A DNA stretch of 54,769 nucleotides, from NCBI GenBank assembly GCA_009937025.1, contig JAACDG010000070.1, positions 1 to 54,769 of the forward strand. Reading direction: 5' to 3'. The stretch comes from Methanobacteriota archaeon. GTDB lineage: Archaea > Thermoplasmatota > Poseidoniia > Poseidoniales > Poseidoniaceae. Position 1 is the first letter of the stretch; the number at the start of each line of letters is the position of its first letter. Below, piece by piece: positions 9,896 to 20,296 of the stretch. Under the pieces are notes generated by a model that was not told the DNA's origin, did no database searches, and worked only from the letters and a program-made list of their open reading frames with translations. The position numbers were made by a program, and so were the translations under genes.

Positions 9896-10933
9896 TCAAA
9901 GATTATTGTACTTTGAAATCGCTGCATCAGTTTTGTTTACTGAAACCAACCAGTCCTCTTCAATTCCGGTCAAGGCCCGAATGGCATCGACATTTTCAGG
10001 AATTACATCAGATTCCTGGTGAATGGCTTGGAAATAGTACAATGTATTCCCTTCGAGTTTAACTCCGTCTTCCCAGATGAAAATTTCATGCAAGTCGCCC
10101 CATTTTCGCCCAATATCTCGAGCAAATTCCATCACTTCTGCTGTCGTGGTAATTCCAGTCTCAGCCCCGTTCATAATGACTAAACGTGGATTGCTTGACC
10201 ACATTTTGAGAATTGATTCAGTCGTCAGCCCATGACCCTCAGGCAAACTCGCCGTAATCACGTGAACGTGCATGATTGTCGTTGGAACAGCAACTGCCAT
10301 TGAATTAATTTGAATTTCTGGCTTCACAGTCATCACATCCGGACCATGGTGCGATGGCACTTTGAGGACAGGCTTGATAGCATTAATCGGGCCTTTGCTT
10401 GAGTCTCCGGGATCTGCGGCTCTCCGAATCATTGTGCATTCAACTTTCAGTTCGCCACAGTGCTCATACAATGGAACCAATGTTCGAGAGAGTCCAGTGG
10501 TATTGCAGGAAACAACACGAGTACCTTGCACATTCAAATTCTCCCTATGGTTTGCAGATGAGGTGTATGACATACCAGTCATTGCATGTTTCTCACCACC
10601 TTGGAATATCCACTTAACGCCTGCTTGGTCATAGGTTTCCTTGTTTGAAGCACCGACTTTTCCAGGTGAACAGTCGACAACAATGTCTGCAATTTTGAGT
10701 AAATCGGATAATCCCCCATGACATGTGTATCCTGCATCTGCGAAAGAAGCGATTCGCTCTGCATCATCGAATGTGCAGTAAAGCGGGTAGCCTTTACGAA
10801 CTGCTAAGTCGCAACCAAACGCTGGACGTGTTTTAGTAACTCCCACAATTTCCATATCGTCTTGAGCGTCGACTGCATCTGCAACTCGCTTTCCGATTGT
10901 ACCGTATCCGTTAATAGCCACCTTGATTGTCAT
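9896..10933 (-). CDS. gap: Type II archaeal glyceraldehyde-3-phosphate dehydrogenase
   Basis: MTIKVAINGYGTIGKRVADAV; CHGGLSDLLKIADIVVDCSPG; VVSCNTTGLSRTL active-site Cys context. Confidence 0.95.
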   Translation of the reverse strand: MTIKVAINGYGTIGKRVADAVDAQDDMEIVGVTKTRPAFGCDLAVRKGYPLYCTFDDAERIASFADAGYTCHGGLSDLLKIADIVVDCSPGKVGASNKETYDQAGVKWIFQGGEKHAMTGMSYTSSANHRENLNVQGTRVVSCNTTGLSRTLVPLYEHCGELKVECTMIRRAADPGDSSKGPINAIKPVLKVPSHHGPDVMTVKPEIQINSMAVAVPTTIMHVHVITASLPEGHGLTTESILKMWSSNPRLVIMNGAETGITTTAEVMEFARDIGRKWGDLHEIFIWEDGVKLEGNTLYYFQAIHQESDVIPENVDAIRALTGIEEDWLVSVNKTDAAISKYNNL

Positions 10934-11064
10934 GGTTCTCAATATACCTGCCTTTGAAGACCCTCTATTAACACATCGTTGAAACGGTGAAAAATATCAT
11001 GGCGGTTTTAACGCTCATACGAAACCTCAATAATTCTACATTTGACACGGGAGGCTATTTGGAT

Positions 11065-12669
11065 ATGGAGCAACAGCCGAGCATCATGGCCGAACCACGA
11101 GAGGTTGTTGAACGCTCTTTCAATATCAACAAGAAACTCGGCCCCAGATTGATTGAAGCAGCCAAACAGGATGCAATTCTTCGCATTGGTTGGACCAGTG
11201 CAGGGGACCCGGTTCCGAAGAACGGAGAACTTGGCCTATGTCCGAACTTGCCTGCAGGTTCTCGAATGCGTGCCCTTGGAATTCTCGGCTCTTGGGTCGC
11301 TGCTTTTGGTAGCGGCGGTCGATTCACAATACAAGGCGATGTAGGTTCTTTCCTCGGTGCCGGAAATCGTGGAAATATCATCGTGTGTGAGCAGCTCGCA
11401 GGAAATTACACGGGTTATGCAATGCGTAGCGGAGAAATTAGTGTATTGGATGGTGTTGGCGATGATGCGGGTGCTATGATGAGTGGTGGATTGTTAATGA
11501 TTCGAGGTTCTGTTGGCGACCGTGTTGGAGGTGGAATGAAAGATGGAATCATTGTCATCCATGGAGATGTTGGCCGCAACCCAGGCGCTGGTATGACCGG
11601 TGGGAAAATTATCATCAATGGCCGATACCCAAGCCGACTTCCTTCAGGGGTAGAACAAAGACTTCTCACAGCTGCAGAAGTCAAATCAATTAATTCTCAA
11701 CTCGGAAATGAAGATATGGAAATTCCAAAAGATGCTGCATGTTTGGTGCCTTCAGAACGTCTTTACATCGAGCAAACTGAAATTCCAGTTTCTTCATCAG
11801 ATTTGTCAAGCATAGGTTTGGTTGCTGGAGATTTGCATCATACAGCACCTTACCAAACCTGCGACATTGCTGTATTGATACCTGAAAAGAGTGAGGAAAA
11901 AGACCCACTCGCATTCCCTTTACCGCTTCTCCCAGTAATTTCGAGTGGTGAATTGCTCCATCCCGCCAATCAAGAGGAATTCGACGTTGCCCAAATTCTA
12001 GCAAAACAACCGTTCATCACTCGAGAACAACCACGACGAATAGATTTATCACTCATCGATACTTCTAATTTAGCAGATGCCCCGGAACTTTTGGAAAACA
12101 GCAGCGGAATGGTTGTCGACCTCGACGACTTACCTGCAATGAATTCTGAAGAAATTGATGGATTTATCGTTGCTACTCGAACCCTCCTAGGGATGAAAAA
12201 ACCTATTTCTTTCCTCAACTCAATATCAAGAGTTGAATCACTGCATGTTCGCTCGTCCCACCATGAAATTGATTTGGCAATAAGTAGAATTGAAGACGGT
12301 TCGGGCATTGCCGAGGCTGCTGCCCTCCCAATGATTGGACGGTCAACTAAATCTCATTTATCAGGCTCTGCAACTCAAACTGGAATACTCCTTGGACTCT
12401 CAGCCAGTGGTCAAGATTTAGCAATTTTACGGGCTTCCGGCATCGAAATGATTTGCTGTGAAGTCCCTATGCAGGACCCTCAAGATTTAGCACATTGGCT
12501 ACAGAGTGTTGGAGATGAATTAACGGCTATTCTTCGACGACTTGGCTTAGATTCTATCGAACAACTTCAACGCCAACATCTACGGGCCCTTGACTACGAA
12601 ACCGCTTCTATCAGTGGATTGCGTCTCGTTGGATATGACCGGCCATTGCCACACTGGTTCGCACGCTGA
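11065..12669 (+). CDS. GXGXG (GltB C-terminal/FwdC-like) beta-helix domain fused to a degenerate GltB-like FMN-binding-type domain
   Basis: Repeats GDVGSFLGAGNRG, GVGDDAGAMMSGG, GSVGDRVGGGMKDG, GDVGRNPGAGMTGG. C-terminal half ends GDELTAILRRLGLDSIEQL..., resembling the tail of the GltS synthase domain. The ORF is open from 10987; start uncertain. Confidence 0.75.
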   Translation: MEQQPSIMAEPREVVERSFNINKKLGPRLIEAAKQDAILRIGWTSAGDPVPKNGELGLCPNLPAGSRMRALGILGSWVAAFGSGGRFTIQGDVGSFLGAGNRGNIIVCEQLAGNYTGYAMRSGEISVLDGVGDDAGAMMSGGLLMIRGSVGDRVGGGMKDGIIVIHGDVGRNPGAGMTGGKIIINGRYPSRLPSGVEQRLLTAAEVKSINSQLGNEDMEIPKDAACLVPSERLYIEQTEIPVSSSDLSSIGLVAGDLHHTAPYQTCDIAVLIPEKSEEKDPLAFPLPLLPVISSGELLHPANQEEFDVAQILAKQPFITREQPRRIDLSLIDTSNLADAPELLENSSGMVVDLDDLPAMNSEEIDGFIVATRTLLGMKKPISFLNSISRVESLHVRSSHHEIDLAISRIEDGSGIAEAAALPMIGRSTKSHLSGSATQTGILLGLSASGQDLAILRASGIEMICCEVPMQDPQDLAHWLQSVGDELTAILRRLGLDSIEQLQRQHLRALDYETASISGLRLVGYDRPLPHWFAR

Positions 12670-12678
12670 GGTGAAAGA

Positions 12679-14427
12679 ATGCCAACAATATCCATCGAAC
12701 AAAAATTACTGAGCCAACTTTTGGCCCGCCATGGTTTACAACATGATGTTGAACAAATGGCCTCTCAATTACCATTACTTGGCACTGATATTGATACCTG
12801 TGATGAAAGCACACTCGACATTGAGATTTTTCCCGACCGCCCCGACCTCTTGTCAGGAGAAACTCTGGCCAAAGCGATTCGGCCCTTTTTGCATGGTGCT
12901 AAAAGTGAACCAAGTCTAAACGTAGAAAAGGGTGCAATCCAAATGCACGTCGACTCAGCACTTGAACACATTCGCCCAGTCATATTGGGTGCAGTAGTCC
13001 GAAATGTCGAAACTGGAACGAATGCAGAAGAAAAAGATGAATTTATCAAAGCACTCATGGAACACCAAGAAAAATTGCATTTCGCCTTGGGACGTGGTCG
13101 TAGAAGGGCTTCTATTGGCGTACATGACCTCGCTAAAATCGCTCCACCATTCTATGTAAAAGCGGCACCAGGCTCAACCAGTTTTTGCCCCTTAGCCATG
13201 ACTGAAGAATTAACTCTAGATGAGATATTATCCACTCACCCGAAAGGAATGGATTATGCACATTTGCTTGAAGGGATGGAATCCTATCCAGTTATTTTCG
13301 ATTCGAACAACGAGGTTCTTTCCTTCCCACCAATCATCAATGGCAATCATACTACTGTAAGTCATGCTACATCCGATTTCTTCATCGATGTCACAGGCTG
13401 GGATCGTCGTGCTTGCGAATCGAGCCTCATGCTTATAGCGCTGCAATTGGCCGAACGTGGAGGTCAAATTGAATCGGTTGAAGTCTCTGGTTATGATGGA
13501 AAAATCGAACACCTCCCCATAGCACATCCAATTGAACATCAGGTCACTCAACGGCTTCTTGATGGATTATTAGGCCGAAACCTTACCGATGAAGAAATAA
13601 GTGCTTCAATCAACAGAATGGGTGGTGAATATTTGGGACGAATTCCGGCTACAGAATTCACATCAACAACCGTAACTAAAATGTCTGATGTAGTTGAAGG
13701 CGATTCAATTCTCACTTTTGCAATGCCTCGATGGAGATTTGATATCCTCCACCCGGTTGACTTGGTAGAAGATGTTGCTATTGGACATGGGTATGAGGAT
13801 TTGGGTAATGATGTACCCAAAGCACCACTTACCGCAGTACCACGTGGCGACACGCACATTCGACGCCGACTTCGAGAATCGCTCCAAGGACTTGGTTTCA
13901 TGCAGATTCAATCTTTAACATTGTCAAATGATTTTGACCAATTTGAGGCAATGCGCTGGCCACCAATGGGAGAAGTTACTCGGATTACAAATCCCATCAC
14001 AATTGACCACACATTACTTCGCCAATATCTCCTTCCAGGACTCTTCCGACTCATGGCATCAAACCGCCATCATGATTTGCCCCAAGCGGTCTATGAATTA
14101 GGAACGGTTATTCGCGACCACAAAAATGGAGATCGCTTTGCCTTCCTCGTCGCTGAACAAGGCGGAGGGTTTGCAGCAATCCGTGGACGAATTCAAGCTC
14201 TCTTAAGGGACATGGGCGCAACAGAATATACGATTAAACCATTGAAAGGTACAATGGGCCCTTGGCTTACTGGCCGTTGCGCTAAAGTCGTCATCAATGA
14301 TGTTCATGTCGGCTGCTTTGGGGAGATGGACCCCGCAGTGAGTGCACAATACGAGTTACGCGTGCCTTTGAACGGGGCCGAGTTCGACATCGTTGCTTTA
14401 CGATCTGTACTTCCAGACCCTGTTTAG
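12679..14427 (+). CDS. pheT: Phenylalanyl-tRNA synthetase beta subunit
   Basis: MPTISIEQKLLSQLL...LDIEIFPDRPDLLSGETLAKAIRPF; B3/B5 domains and class II core-like region; preceded by an aGGTGA ribosome-binding site. Confidence 0.92.
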   Translation: MPTISIEQKLLSQLLARHGLQHDVEQMASQLPLLGTDIDTCDESTLDIEIFPDRPDLLSGETLAKAIRPFLHGAKSEPSLNVEKGAIQMHVDSALEHIRPVILGAVVRNVETGTNAEEKDEFIKALMEHQEKLHFALGRGRRRASIGVHDLAKIAPPFYVKAAPGSTSFCPLAMTEELTLDEILSTHPKGMDYAHLLEGMESYPVIFDSNNEVLSFPPIINGNHTTVSHATSDFFIDVTGWDRRACESSLMLIALQLAERGGQIESVEVSGYDGKIEHLPIAHPIEHQVTQRLLDGLLGRNLTDEEISASINRMGGEYLGRIPATEFTSTTVTKMSDVVEGDSILTFAMPRWRFDILHPVDLVEDVAIGHGYEDLGNDVPKAPLTAVPRGDTHIRRRLRESLQGLGFMQIQSLTLSNDFDQFEAMRWPPMGEVTRITNPITIDHTLLRQYLLPGLFRLMASNRHHDLPQAVYELGTVIRDHKNGDRFAFLVAEQGGGFAAIRGRIQALLRDMGATEYTIKPLKGTMGPWLTGRCAKVVINDVHVGCFGEMDPAVSAQYELRVPLNGAEFDIVALRSVLPDPV

Positions 14428-14428
14428 A

Positions 14429-14803
14429 TTAGTATGGAGCATACGTACCATCAGACTTTTTCTGATGGGGGACTGAGTCAAATCGGCCATCGGCAAATTG
14501 TTTGTAGTGATATCCATCAGTATGATGAATCCATGTGAACTTTTCAACAGCAGCAGGGGTTGTTGCCGAATCAATGATTCCTTCATAGAATTGAGATTGT
14601 TCTTCAGCACGTTTCACAGTTGTAGCACCGTTGCCAAAAAGAGAGACTGCTGCTTTGTAATCCACTGATTCACGATGGGAATTATCCGCCAATACTTCTT
14701 GGCTGGGATCCGCATCTTTACGATAAACAATCGGTTCAGGTTCAGGTTCATCAAGCATCAGCGGTTGCTTCTTTTTCCCAAAGGGCCAAAGGGGTGGCAT
14801 ACC
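14429..14803 (-). CDS. Uncharacterised small protein with conserved-looking aromatic/Asp-Gly-rich C-terminus
   Basis: Probable start MPPLWPFGKKKQPLMLDEPEPEP; ends WIHHTDGYHYKQFADGRFDSVPHQKKSDGTYAPY; back-to-back stop with pheT. Longer upstream ORF extension would overlap the divergent gene. Confidence 0.6.
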   Translation of the reverse strand, partial: GMPPLWPFGKKKQPLMLDEPEPEPIVYRKDADPSQEVLADNSHRESVDYKAAVSLFGNGATTVKRAEEQSQFYEGIIDSATTPAAVEKFTWIHHTDGYHYKQFADGRFDSVPHQKKSDGTYAPY

Positions 14804-14893
14804 TTTCCGAGATTCATCTGCTTCATGAAGACTACGAACATCTGCGATGCATACATTGAGTGATGTTGAAGTGCATGATGATATGGACGGGTT

Positions 14894-17320
14894 ATGCGCA
14901 GAGTGTTCATTGTGATGATCCTCCTGCTGCATTCAACGGTAGCGGTTGCTGTTGCAGGTGCTGATTCTTCATCGACACATCCTCGTAGCAGTGAATTGGA
15001 CGTGATTGGGCTCAACCAAATTACACTTCACCAAAATGAATTGGTAGAAGTCTTGTTCACACTGCACAACATTGGTGAAGATGATGATTTCTATTCCTTT
15101 GAACTCGAGTCGGAAGTGAGTGGCTTGAATGCAACAGGTTTGCCGCACACTAAATTCGTTGAAAGCGGATATCTTCGGCAAGTGAAATTTAATCTGACCT
15201 CTGATGCAACTACACCTTTCGGGGTGTATAATTTTTCATTGAACTTTACCTCTCAAAACGACCAAAATTGGCATCAAATCGAAACGTTTCAAGCCCTTGT
15301 GGCGCCTTATTCAAATCTCAACTTTGGGGTGTCGGGAATCTCATCATTTATCGTCACACCAGGAACAAGAACTTCTGTTGCCATGAACATTACAAACAAT
15401 GCCACATTAGAAGATGATATCACCTTCAACTTGTATTCTCAAACGGGGTGGAATTGGGGGTGGACAATGGATTCTACCGAAGGCGTCAACGCATTTGAAA
15501 CGCTCCAACCGGATTCATTGACGTATGTATTTTTGTGGATAGACGTCCCCCCAATTATCGATGGGGCTCCACTTGCAAATACTGGGCCACGATTTCAATT
15601 GAAAGCCGTATCTGGCATAGATGGTGCGATATCACAATGGTCTTTTGACCTTTTAATGGATGATTTCTACAATGTTTCTATTGATTCAGGTGGCGACAAT
15701 CTCTTGCTCAAACCTGGAGGGAATGATCGAATCCCCATCTCTGTTCGAAACACGGGTAATACGCCAAACTTGGTCAATATTACGCTGGAAGCAGTATCTG
15801 AAAATGGTGAGCCAATCGTTGGCATCCCAATCAGTGACAGAATTACATATGAGGGTTGGACAATGGCTCTTTTCGGAGGATTAGAAGGAAATATGCTCCA
15901 ACCAAATGAATCGAGAACTCTTGAAATTGGATTCCAAGCGCCACTGGAATATTCAGGGGACATCGATGTTCGTTTGCGCATCTTTGCCAGCGGTGCGCTT
16001 GCTCGAATGCAAACGATAGATGTCAGCGCATCCATTGATTGGCAGCGAAGTGGGTCTGTGCAATTGCTTACAGATTCATGCCAGTATTTGTTACCAAATG
16101 AAACGTGTGATGCACGTGTTTCAATAGAGAACTCAGGAAATGCGGTTGATAGTTATGAATTCACAATAATACAGGTACCTACATTTGTTGAAGCAGAACT
16201 TCTTCTCTCAACGACTGAAATTGAACCAAATGGTATTGTCGAACTCACTTTGCTTAACATCACTGCAAATGCATCTGCTTATGCTTTTGAATTAGATGAT
16301 GTCGTTGTAGAAATTCGATTACTTAACACAGATACTCTCGTTGGAATTGCTCGAATACCGGTAAAAATAGCTCCAGTTATCAAATGGGTATTCACCGATA
16401 TCGTTGAAGAAATTGACAACCAAGGGCGTCTATCAATCGCCATGACTCTTCGAAATGAAGGGAATACTGCTGACGGTTTATTGGTTCAATTGCAATCATC
16501 ACATTCGACAGACATGTCGTTTATTCCTCCCTTCATAGCCATCTATGAAGAAGACATTGAGTACCCTCGTTCCTTCGAAGTAAGTGATATTCCTATCGGC
16601 TATAATTTCACTGTTCGTGCTTGGGTTGATTTACCAATCGACCAACTGAGTAACGGCACGGTATGGGTTAACACGAGTGTTCGTTCACAATTTGAGCCAA
16701 GTACTCTCTTTACCTACACCTGTCAAGGGGATTACAAAGGAATACCTTGGCAAGAAACAGAGGTGGATGATTCCTTTGACTTTGCTGCTGCACTCAATAC
16801 CGGCTGGGATTTTTTCAAGGCATGGTTTTTGATGTTCTGTGCAGTTTTGTTTTCTGGAGCCATTATTTACAAATCGATTACTGCCCGTAATCAAAGGAAT
16901 CTTGAACAAAAGCAACTCGAGGAATTGTATCGTGAAAAAGAACCTGAAGTTGTTGGGGACTGGATGGATAAATTCAGTGCAACAGATAAACAAGTGCCTG
17001 AAGATACTGCTCTGAAGGTTCATCCAGACCATTTCCAGGAGGCTTTCCAAAATCGAGCAGGAACATACAAGCCGGTCAGTGAGCCGGTCAATCCTGCACT
17101 CACTCAGGCAGCCAATACGGTGTTAGATTTTCATAGTTCGAACGAGTTGCGTTCTTCAGCGGATTCCTTGCTCGAAGATATCCAATCCGGAAAAGTTTCA
17201 GTTCCGCATGAAGGGAATGAAACTCTCAAAACTACTGCACTGGATACGGATGAAACGAAATCTGTTGAATCACAATCGGTTCCTCTCCCGAACACCGAAA
17301 ATGATGACCTCGATATTTAG
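14894..17320 (+). CDS. Large secreted/membrane-anchored protein with CARDB/NEW3-like Ig-type repeats and one C-terminal TM
   Basis: Signal peptide MRRVFIVMILLLHSTVAVAVAG; repeated 'N(T/S)GN...' beta-domain motifs (ISVRNTGNTPNLVNITLEA; VSIENSGNAVDSYEF); TM AWFLMFCAVLFSGAIIYKSI. Confidence 0.8.
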   Translation: MRRVFIVMILLLHSTVAVAVAGADSSSTHPRSSELDVIGLNQITLHQNELVEVLFTLHNIGEDDDFYSFELESEVSGLNATGLPHTKFVESGYLRQVKFNLTSDATTPFGVYNFSLNFTSQNDQNWHQIETFQALVAPYSNLNFGVSGISSFIVTPGTRTSVAMNITNNATLEDDITFNLYSQTGWNWGWTMDSTEGVNAFETLQPDSLTYVFLWIDVPPIIDGAPLANTGPRFQLKAVSGIDGAISQWSFDLLMDDFYNVSIDSGGDNLLLKPGGNDRIPISVRNTGNTPNLVNITLEAVSENGEPIVGIPISDRITYEGWTMALFGGLEGNMLQPNESRTLEIGFQAPLEYSGDIDVRLRIFASGALARMQTIDVSASIDWQRSGSVQLLTDSCQYLLPNETCDARVSIENSGNAVDSYEFTIIQVPTFVEAELLLSTTEIEPNGIVELTLLNITANASAYAFELDDVVVEIRLLNTDTLVGIARIPVKIAPVIKWVFTDIVEEIDNQGRLSIAMTLRNEGNTADGLLVQLQSSHSTDMSFIPPFIAIYEEDIEYPRSFEVSDIPIGYNFTVRAWVDLPIDQLSNGTVWVNTSVRSQFEPSTLFTYTCQGDYKGIPWQETEVDDSFDFAAALNTGWDFFKAWFLMFCAVLFSGAIIYKSITARNQRNLEQKQLEELYREKEPEVVGDWMDKFSATDKQVPEDTALKVHPDHFQEAFQNRAGTYKPVSEPVNPALTQAANTVLDFHSSNELRSSADSLLEDIQSGKVSVPHEGNETLKTTALDTDETKSVESQSVPLPNTENDDLDI

Positions 17321-17328
17321 GTGAAGTC

Positions 17329-18051
17329 ATGTGGCATGTGGGTATCGATGAGGCGGGAAGAGGGCCTGTTCTGGGTCCACTTGTCGTAGGTGCCGTAGCA
17401 ATGCCATCGGCTGACCTCGAAATGTTGGTTGAACACGGCGTCAAGGATTCGAAAGATTTGACGCATAAGAAACGGGTGGAATTAGTGGACTGGTTTTATG
17501 TCCAAGCCAAGGAACGTGGTTGGAAATTCTCATTGATTGTCTGTCAAGCTGAACGTGTCGACCATGGTGTTCAAACCACTGGATTAAATGTACTTGAGGT
17601 CGAACTTTTTTCCGAAGCTTTGATTGAAATACGACAACAAGTGAAGGAACCACTTACGGTATTGAACGATGCTTGTGACGTGAATGAGCAGCGATTCACT
17701 GACCGAATAGCGGCTCGGATGCCACAATGGCCTTGGGATGATTCATCTATTCATTCAGAACACAAAGCCGACTCTACATATCCAATTGTTGGGATGGCAA
17801 GTATTCTGGCAAAGGTTCAACGAGACATACAAATTCAACAAATTACAGATGAAATCGGACATCCGCTGGGTTCGGGTTATCCAAGTGATCCAAAGACAAA
17901 GGCAGCCTTAGCCATGCTCCTGCTTGAATCAACTCCACATCCGGAACTCCGCTGGTCGTGGAAGACCGTGTCTCGTGCTTGGATGGAGATGTATGGTGTT
18001 GAACCGCCAAAACGCCCTTTTACTGTACAAAATCAAAAAACCCTTTTTTGA
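17329..18051 (+). CDS. rnhB: Ribonuclease HII
   Basis: MWHVGIDEAGRGPVLGPLVVGAV; HKADSTYPIVGMASILAKVQRD; preceded by taGGTGAag. Confidence 0.95.
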   Translation: MWHVGIDEAGRGPVLGPLVVGAVAMPSADLEMLVEHGVKDSKDLTHKKRVELVDWFYVQAKERGWKFSLIVCQAERVDHGVQTTGLNVLEVELFSEALIEIRQQVKEPLTVLNDACDVNEQRFTDRIAARMPQWPWDDSSIHSEHKADSTYPIVGMASILAKVQRDIQIQQITDEIGHPLGSGYPSDPKTKAALAMLLLESTPHPELRWSWKTVSRAWMEMYGVEPPKRPFTVQNQKTLF

Positions 18052-18078
18052 CATAATAGGCGCTCATCAAGCGAGCAG

Positions 18079-19827
18079 TTGATGAAGCAAAGGCTACAGG
18101 AAAGGTTGAGCCCCATGACTTGGACACCCGATGAAGAAACGCTCACCGCTTTCCGGCACCTTGCTTTGCAAAATGCAATTGAATACGAAGGAAAGGCTGC
18201 CCCAGGTTCTGTCATTGGCCGACTTATGGGGAGTCGAAGTGACTTGCGAGAGCACGGAAAAATCATTTCACCTCTCATCGCTAAAGCAGTGGCAGAGGCG
18301 AATAAAATGGCAGCGGAACAAGGTATTGCTGCTCTGCAAGCAATCTTAGAAGTCGAAGCACCACATCTTCTCGAAAAACGAGAAAAGAAGGAACGTCGAG
18401 AAGGTCTTCCCGAACTCAAAAATGCTGTTAAAGGGAAAGTCGTACTTCGCTTTGCCCCAAATCCAAACGGTCCACTTTCATTTGGCCATGCCCGTGGGAT
18501 TGTCATCAATGGAAATTATGCGAAGGAATGGGATGGGGAATTGATTCTTCGATTCGATGATACCGATACGGTTGTCAAGCCACCGCTACCAGAAGCTTAT
18601 CTGCAAATTCCTGAAGAAGCAGAATGGTTACTTGGTTTCAAACCTCACCGAATAGTCATTGCAAGTGAACAAATGCCGCACTATTATGAACATGCAGTCT
18701 TAATGTTGGAAAGAGGCTTTGGTTATGTCTGCCAATGCAGCGGTGAAGCATTCAAGGAATATAGAGTCAGCAAAACTGAGTGTCCATGTAGAGCGAATGA
18801 TGTTGAGTTAAACCTCGAACTATGGAGCAAAATGACAGATGGCACTTTCGTCCCTGGCGATGCTGTCGTTCGAGTGAAAACAGCAATGGATTTGAAAAAT
18901 CCTGCCCTCCGTGATTGGCCTGCTTTGCGAATTCAAAATACGCAAGAGCACCCACATCCACGCAAATCTATTGGCTCCAAATACCGTGTTTGGCCGCTGC
19001 TTGATTTCCAAAGTGCTGTTGAAGATTATATCCAGGGTGTAACTCATATTATTCGAGGAAAAGACCTCATGGATTCAACTCGTAAGCAAACTTTGCTCTA
19101 TCAGCACTTTGGCTGGACATACCCCGAAACGATGTATTGGGGCCGAGTTAAAGTCCATGAATGGGGTGGTTTTTCAACCTCGCAAATGCGAAGAGACATA
19201 GAGGCGGGATTGTTTTCCGGATGGGATGACCCAAGGTTACCCACATTGACTGCTCTGCGAAAAAGAGGCATAACAGCCAAAGCCCTACGAGATTTTTGGG
19301 TGGAATTAGGTGTGACTCAAAAAGACATTTCAGTTCCACTTTCAACACTCTTTTCTCACAATACCAAAAGTATCGATGATGATGCACCTCGTCTTGCTTT
19401 CATTCGCCAACCTGAAAAATTGCATCTGGAGGGCGAACACCCTTCGAATGTGAGTGTTGAAGTTCATCCAAACCATTCCAGTCGGGGTATGAGAACTTTC
19501 GATGTTTCGAATAAAGCCATTTGGATTGAGCATGAAGATGCTGTCAAAAACGAAGTGCGTCTGAAAGGATTTTCAAACATTGAAATCAACGGCAATCTTG
19601 CTGGAATTGGCTCGATTGAGCGAAACGACCGACGGCCAATCATACATTGGATTCCAGATACAAATGCCACCCCTGCTGTTCTTCTTGTAGCCGAAGATGG
19701 TGAAATAAAAAGATTCGAGGGGTTGATGGAAGCACACACATATCCAGCCGGAACGATGGTCCAACTCGAACGTATTGGATACGCTCGAATCATAGATAAT
19801 TCAACGCTCATCTTCACTCATTCGTGA
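18079..19827 (+). CDS. gltX: Glutamyl-tRNA synthetase (archaeal type)
   Basis: RFAPNPNGPLSFGHARGIVINGNYAKEWDGELILRFDDTDT; class I HIGH-like SFGHA; archaeal/eukaryotic-type C-terminal beta-barrel. Confidence 0.95.
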   Translation: MMKQRLQERLSPMTWTPDEETLTAFRHLALQNAIEYEGKAAPGSVIGRLMGSRSDLREHGKIISPLIAKAVAEANKMAAEQGIAALQAILEVEAPHLLEKREKKERREGLPELKNAVKGKVVLRFAPNPNGPLSFGHARGIVINGNYAKEWDGELILRFDDTDTVVKPPLPEAYLQIPEEAEWLLGFKPHRIVIASEQMPHYYEHAVLMLERGFGYVCQCSGEAFKEYRVSKTECPCRANDVELNLELWSKMTDGTFVPGDAVVRVKTAMDLKNPALRDWPALRIQNTQEHPHPRKSIGSKYRVWPLLDFQSAVEDYIQGVTHIIRGKDLMDSTRKQTLLYQHFGWTYPETMYWGRVKVHEWGGFSTSQMRRDIEAGLFSGWDDPRLPTLTALRKRGITAKALRDFWVELGVTQKDISVPLSTLFSHNTKSIDDDAPRLAFIRQPEKLHLEGEHPSNVSVEVHPNHSSRGMRTFDVSNKAIWIEHEDAVKNEVRLKGFSNIEINGNLAGIGSIERNDRRPIIHWIPDTNATPAVLLVAEDGEIKRFEGLMEAHTYPAGTMVQLERIGYARIIDNSTLIFTHS

Positions 19828-19876
19828 ATGTTGACCCAAGGGAAGAATCATAGGACAAAACTCTAACCGGAAAGCA

Positions 19877-20296
19877 GTGGCGAGTATGTCGAAGACAGTA
19901 GCAGATTTGAAACTTGATGATGAACACATGACCATTGGCATCGACGACTCGATGGCTGAGGCCTCAAGACGATTATTGACGATATCAGGTGGAATCCTTG
20001 TCGTTCTCGACGATGATTCAAAAACGAAAGGCGTCATTGGACAGCGCCAATTCCTCAAAGCCTTTGCAGAGAATATTGATTCGAATGAGGCTAAATGTTC
20101 AGAGTGGATGGAAATGGATTTCCTTGAAGTTCAACTTAACCAGACTCTCAAATCAGTTCTCGCAGATATTCAAGAAAGAGCACCACAAGCCGTTGTTGCG
20201 GTACAAGAAGATGGTGAATTTGCAGGTTATTTTTCACCGACAGACTACCAAGAAGCGACGAGAATTGTTAGTTCTCTCAAAGGGCTCAACCTTTGA
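19877..20296 (+). CDS. CBS-domain protein
   Basis: Two CBS-like halves: MTIGIDDSMAEASRRLLTISGGILVVLDDDSKTKGVIGQRQFL and VLADIQERAPQAVVAVQEDGEFAGYFSPTDY. Confidence 0.8.
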   Translation: MASMSKTVADLKLDDEHMTIGIDDSMAEASRRLLTISGGILVVLDDDSKTKGVIGQRQFLKAFAENIDSNEAKCSEWMEMDFLEVQLNQTLKSVLADIQERAPQAVVAVQEDGEFAGYFSPTDYQEATRIVSSLKGLNL

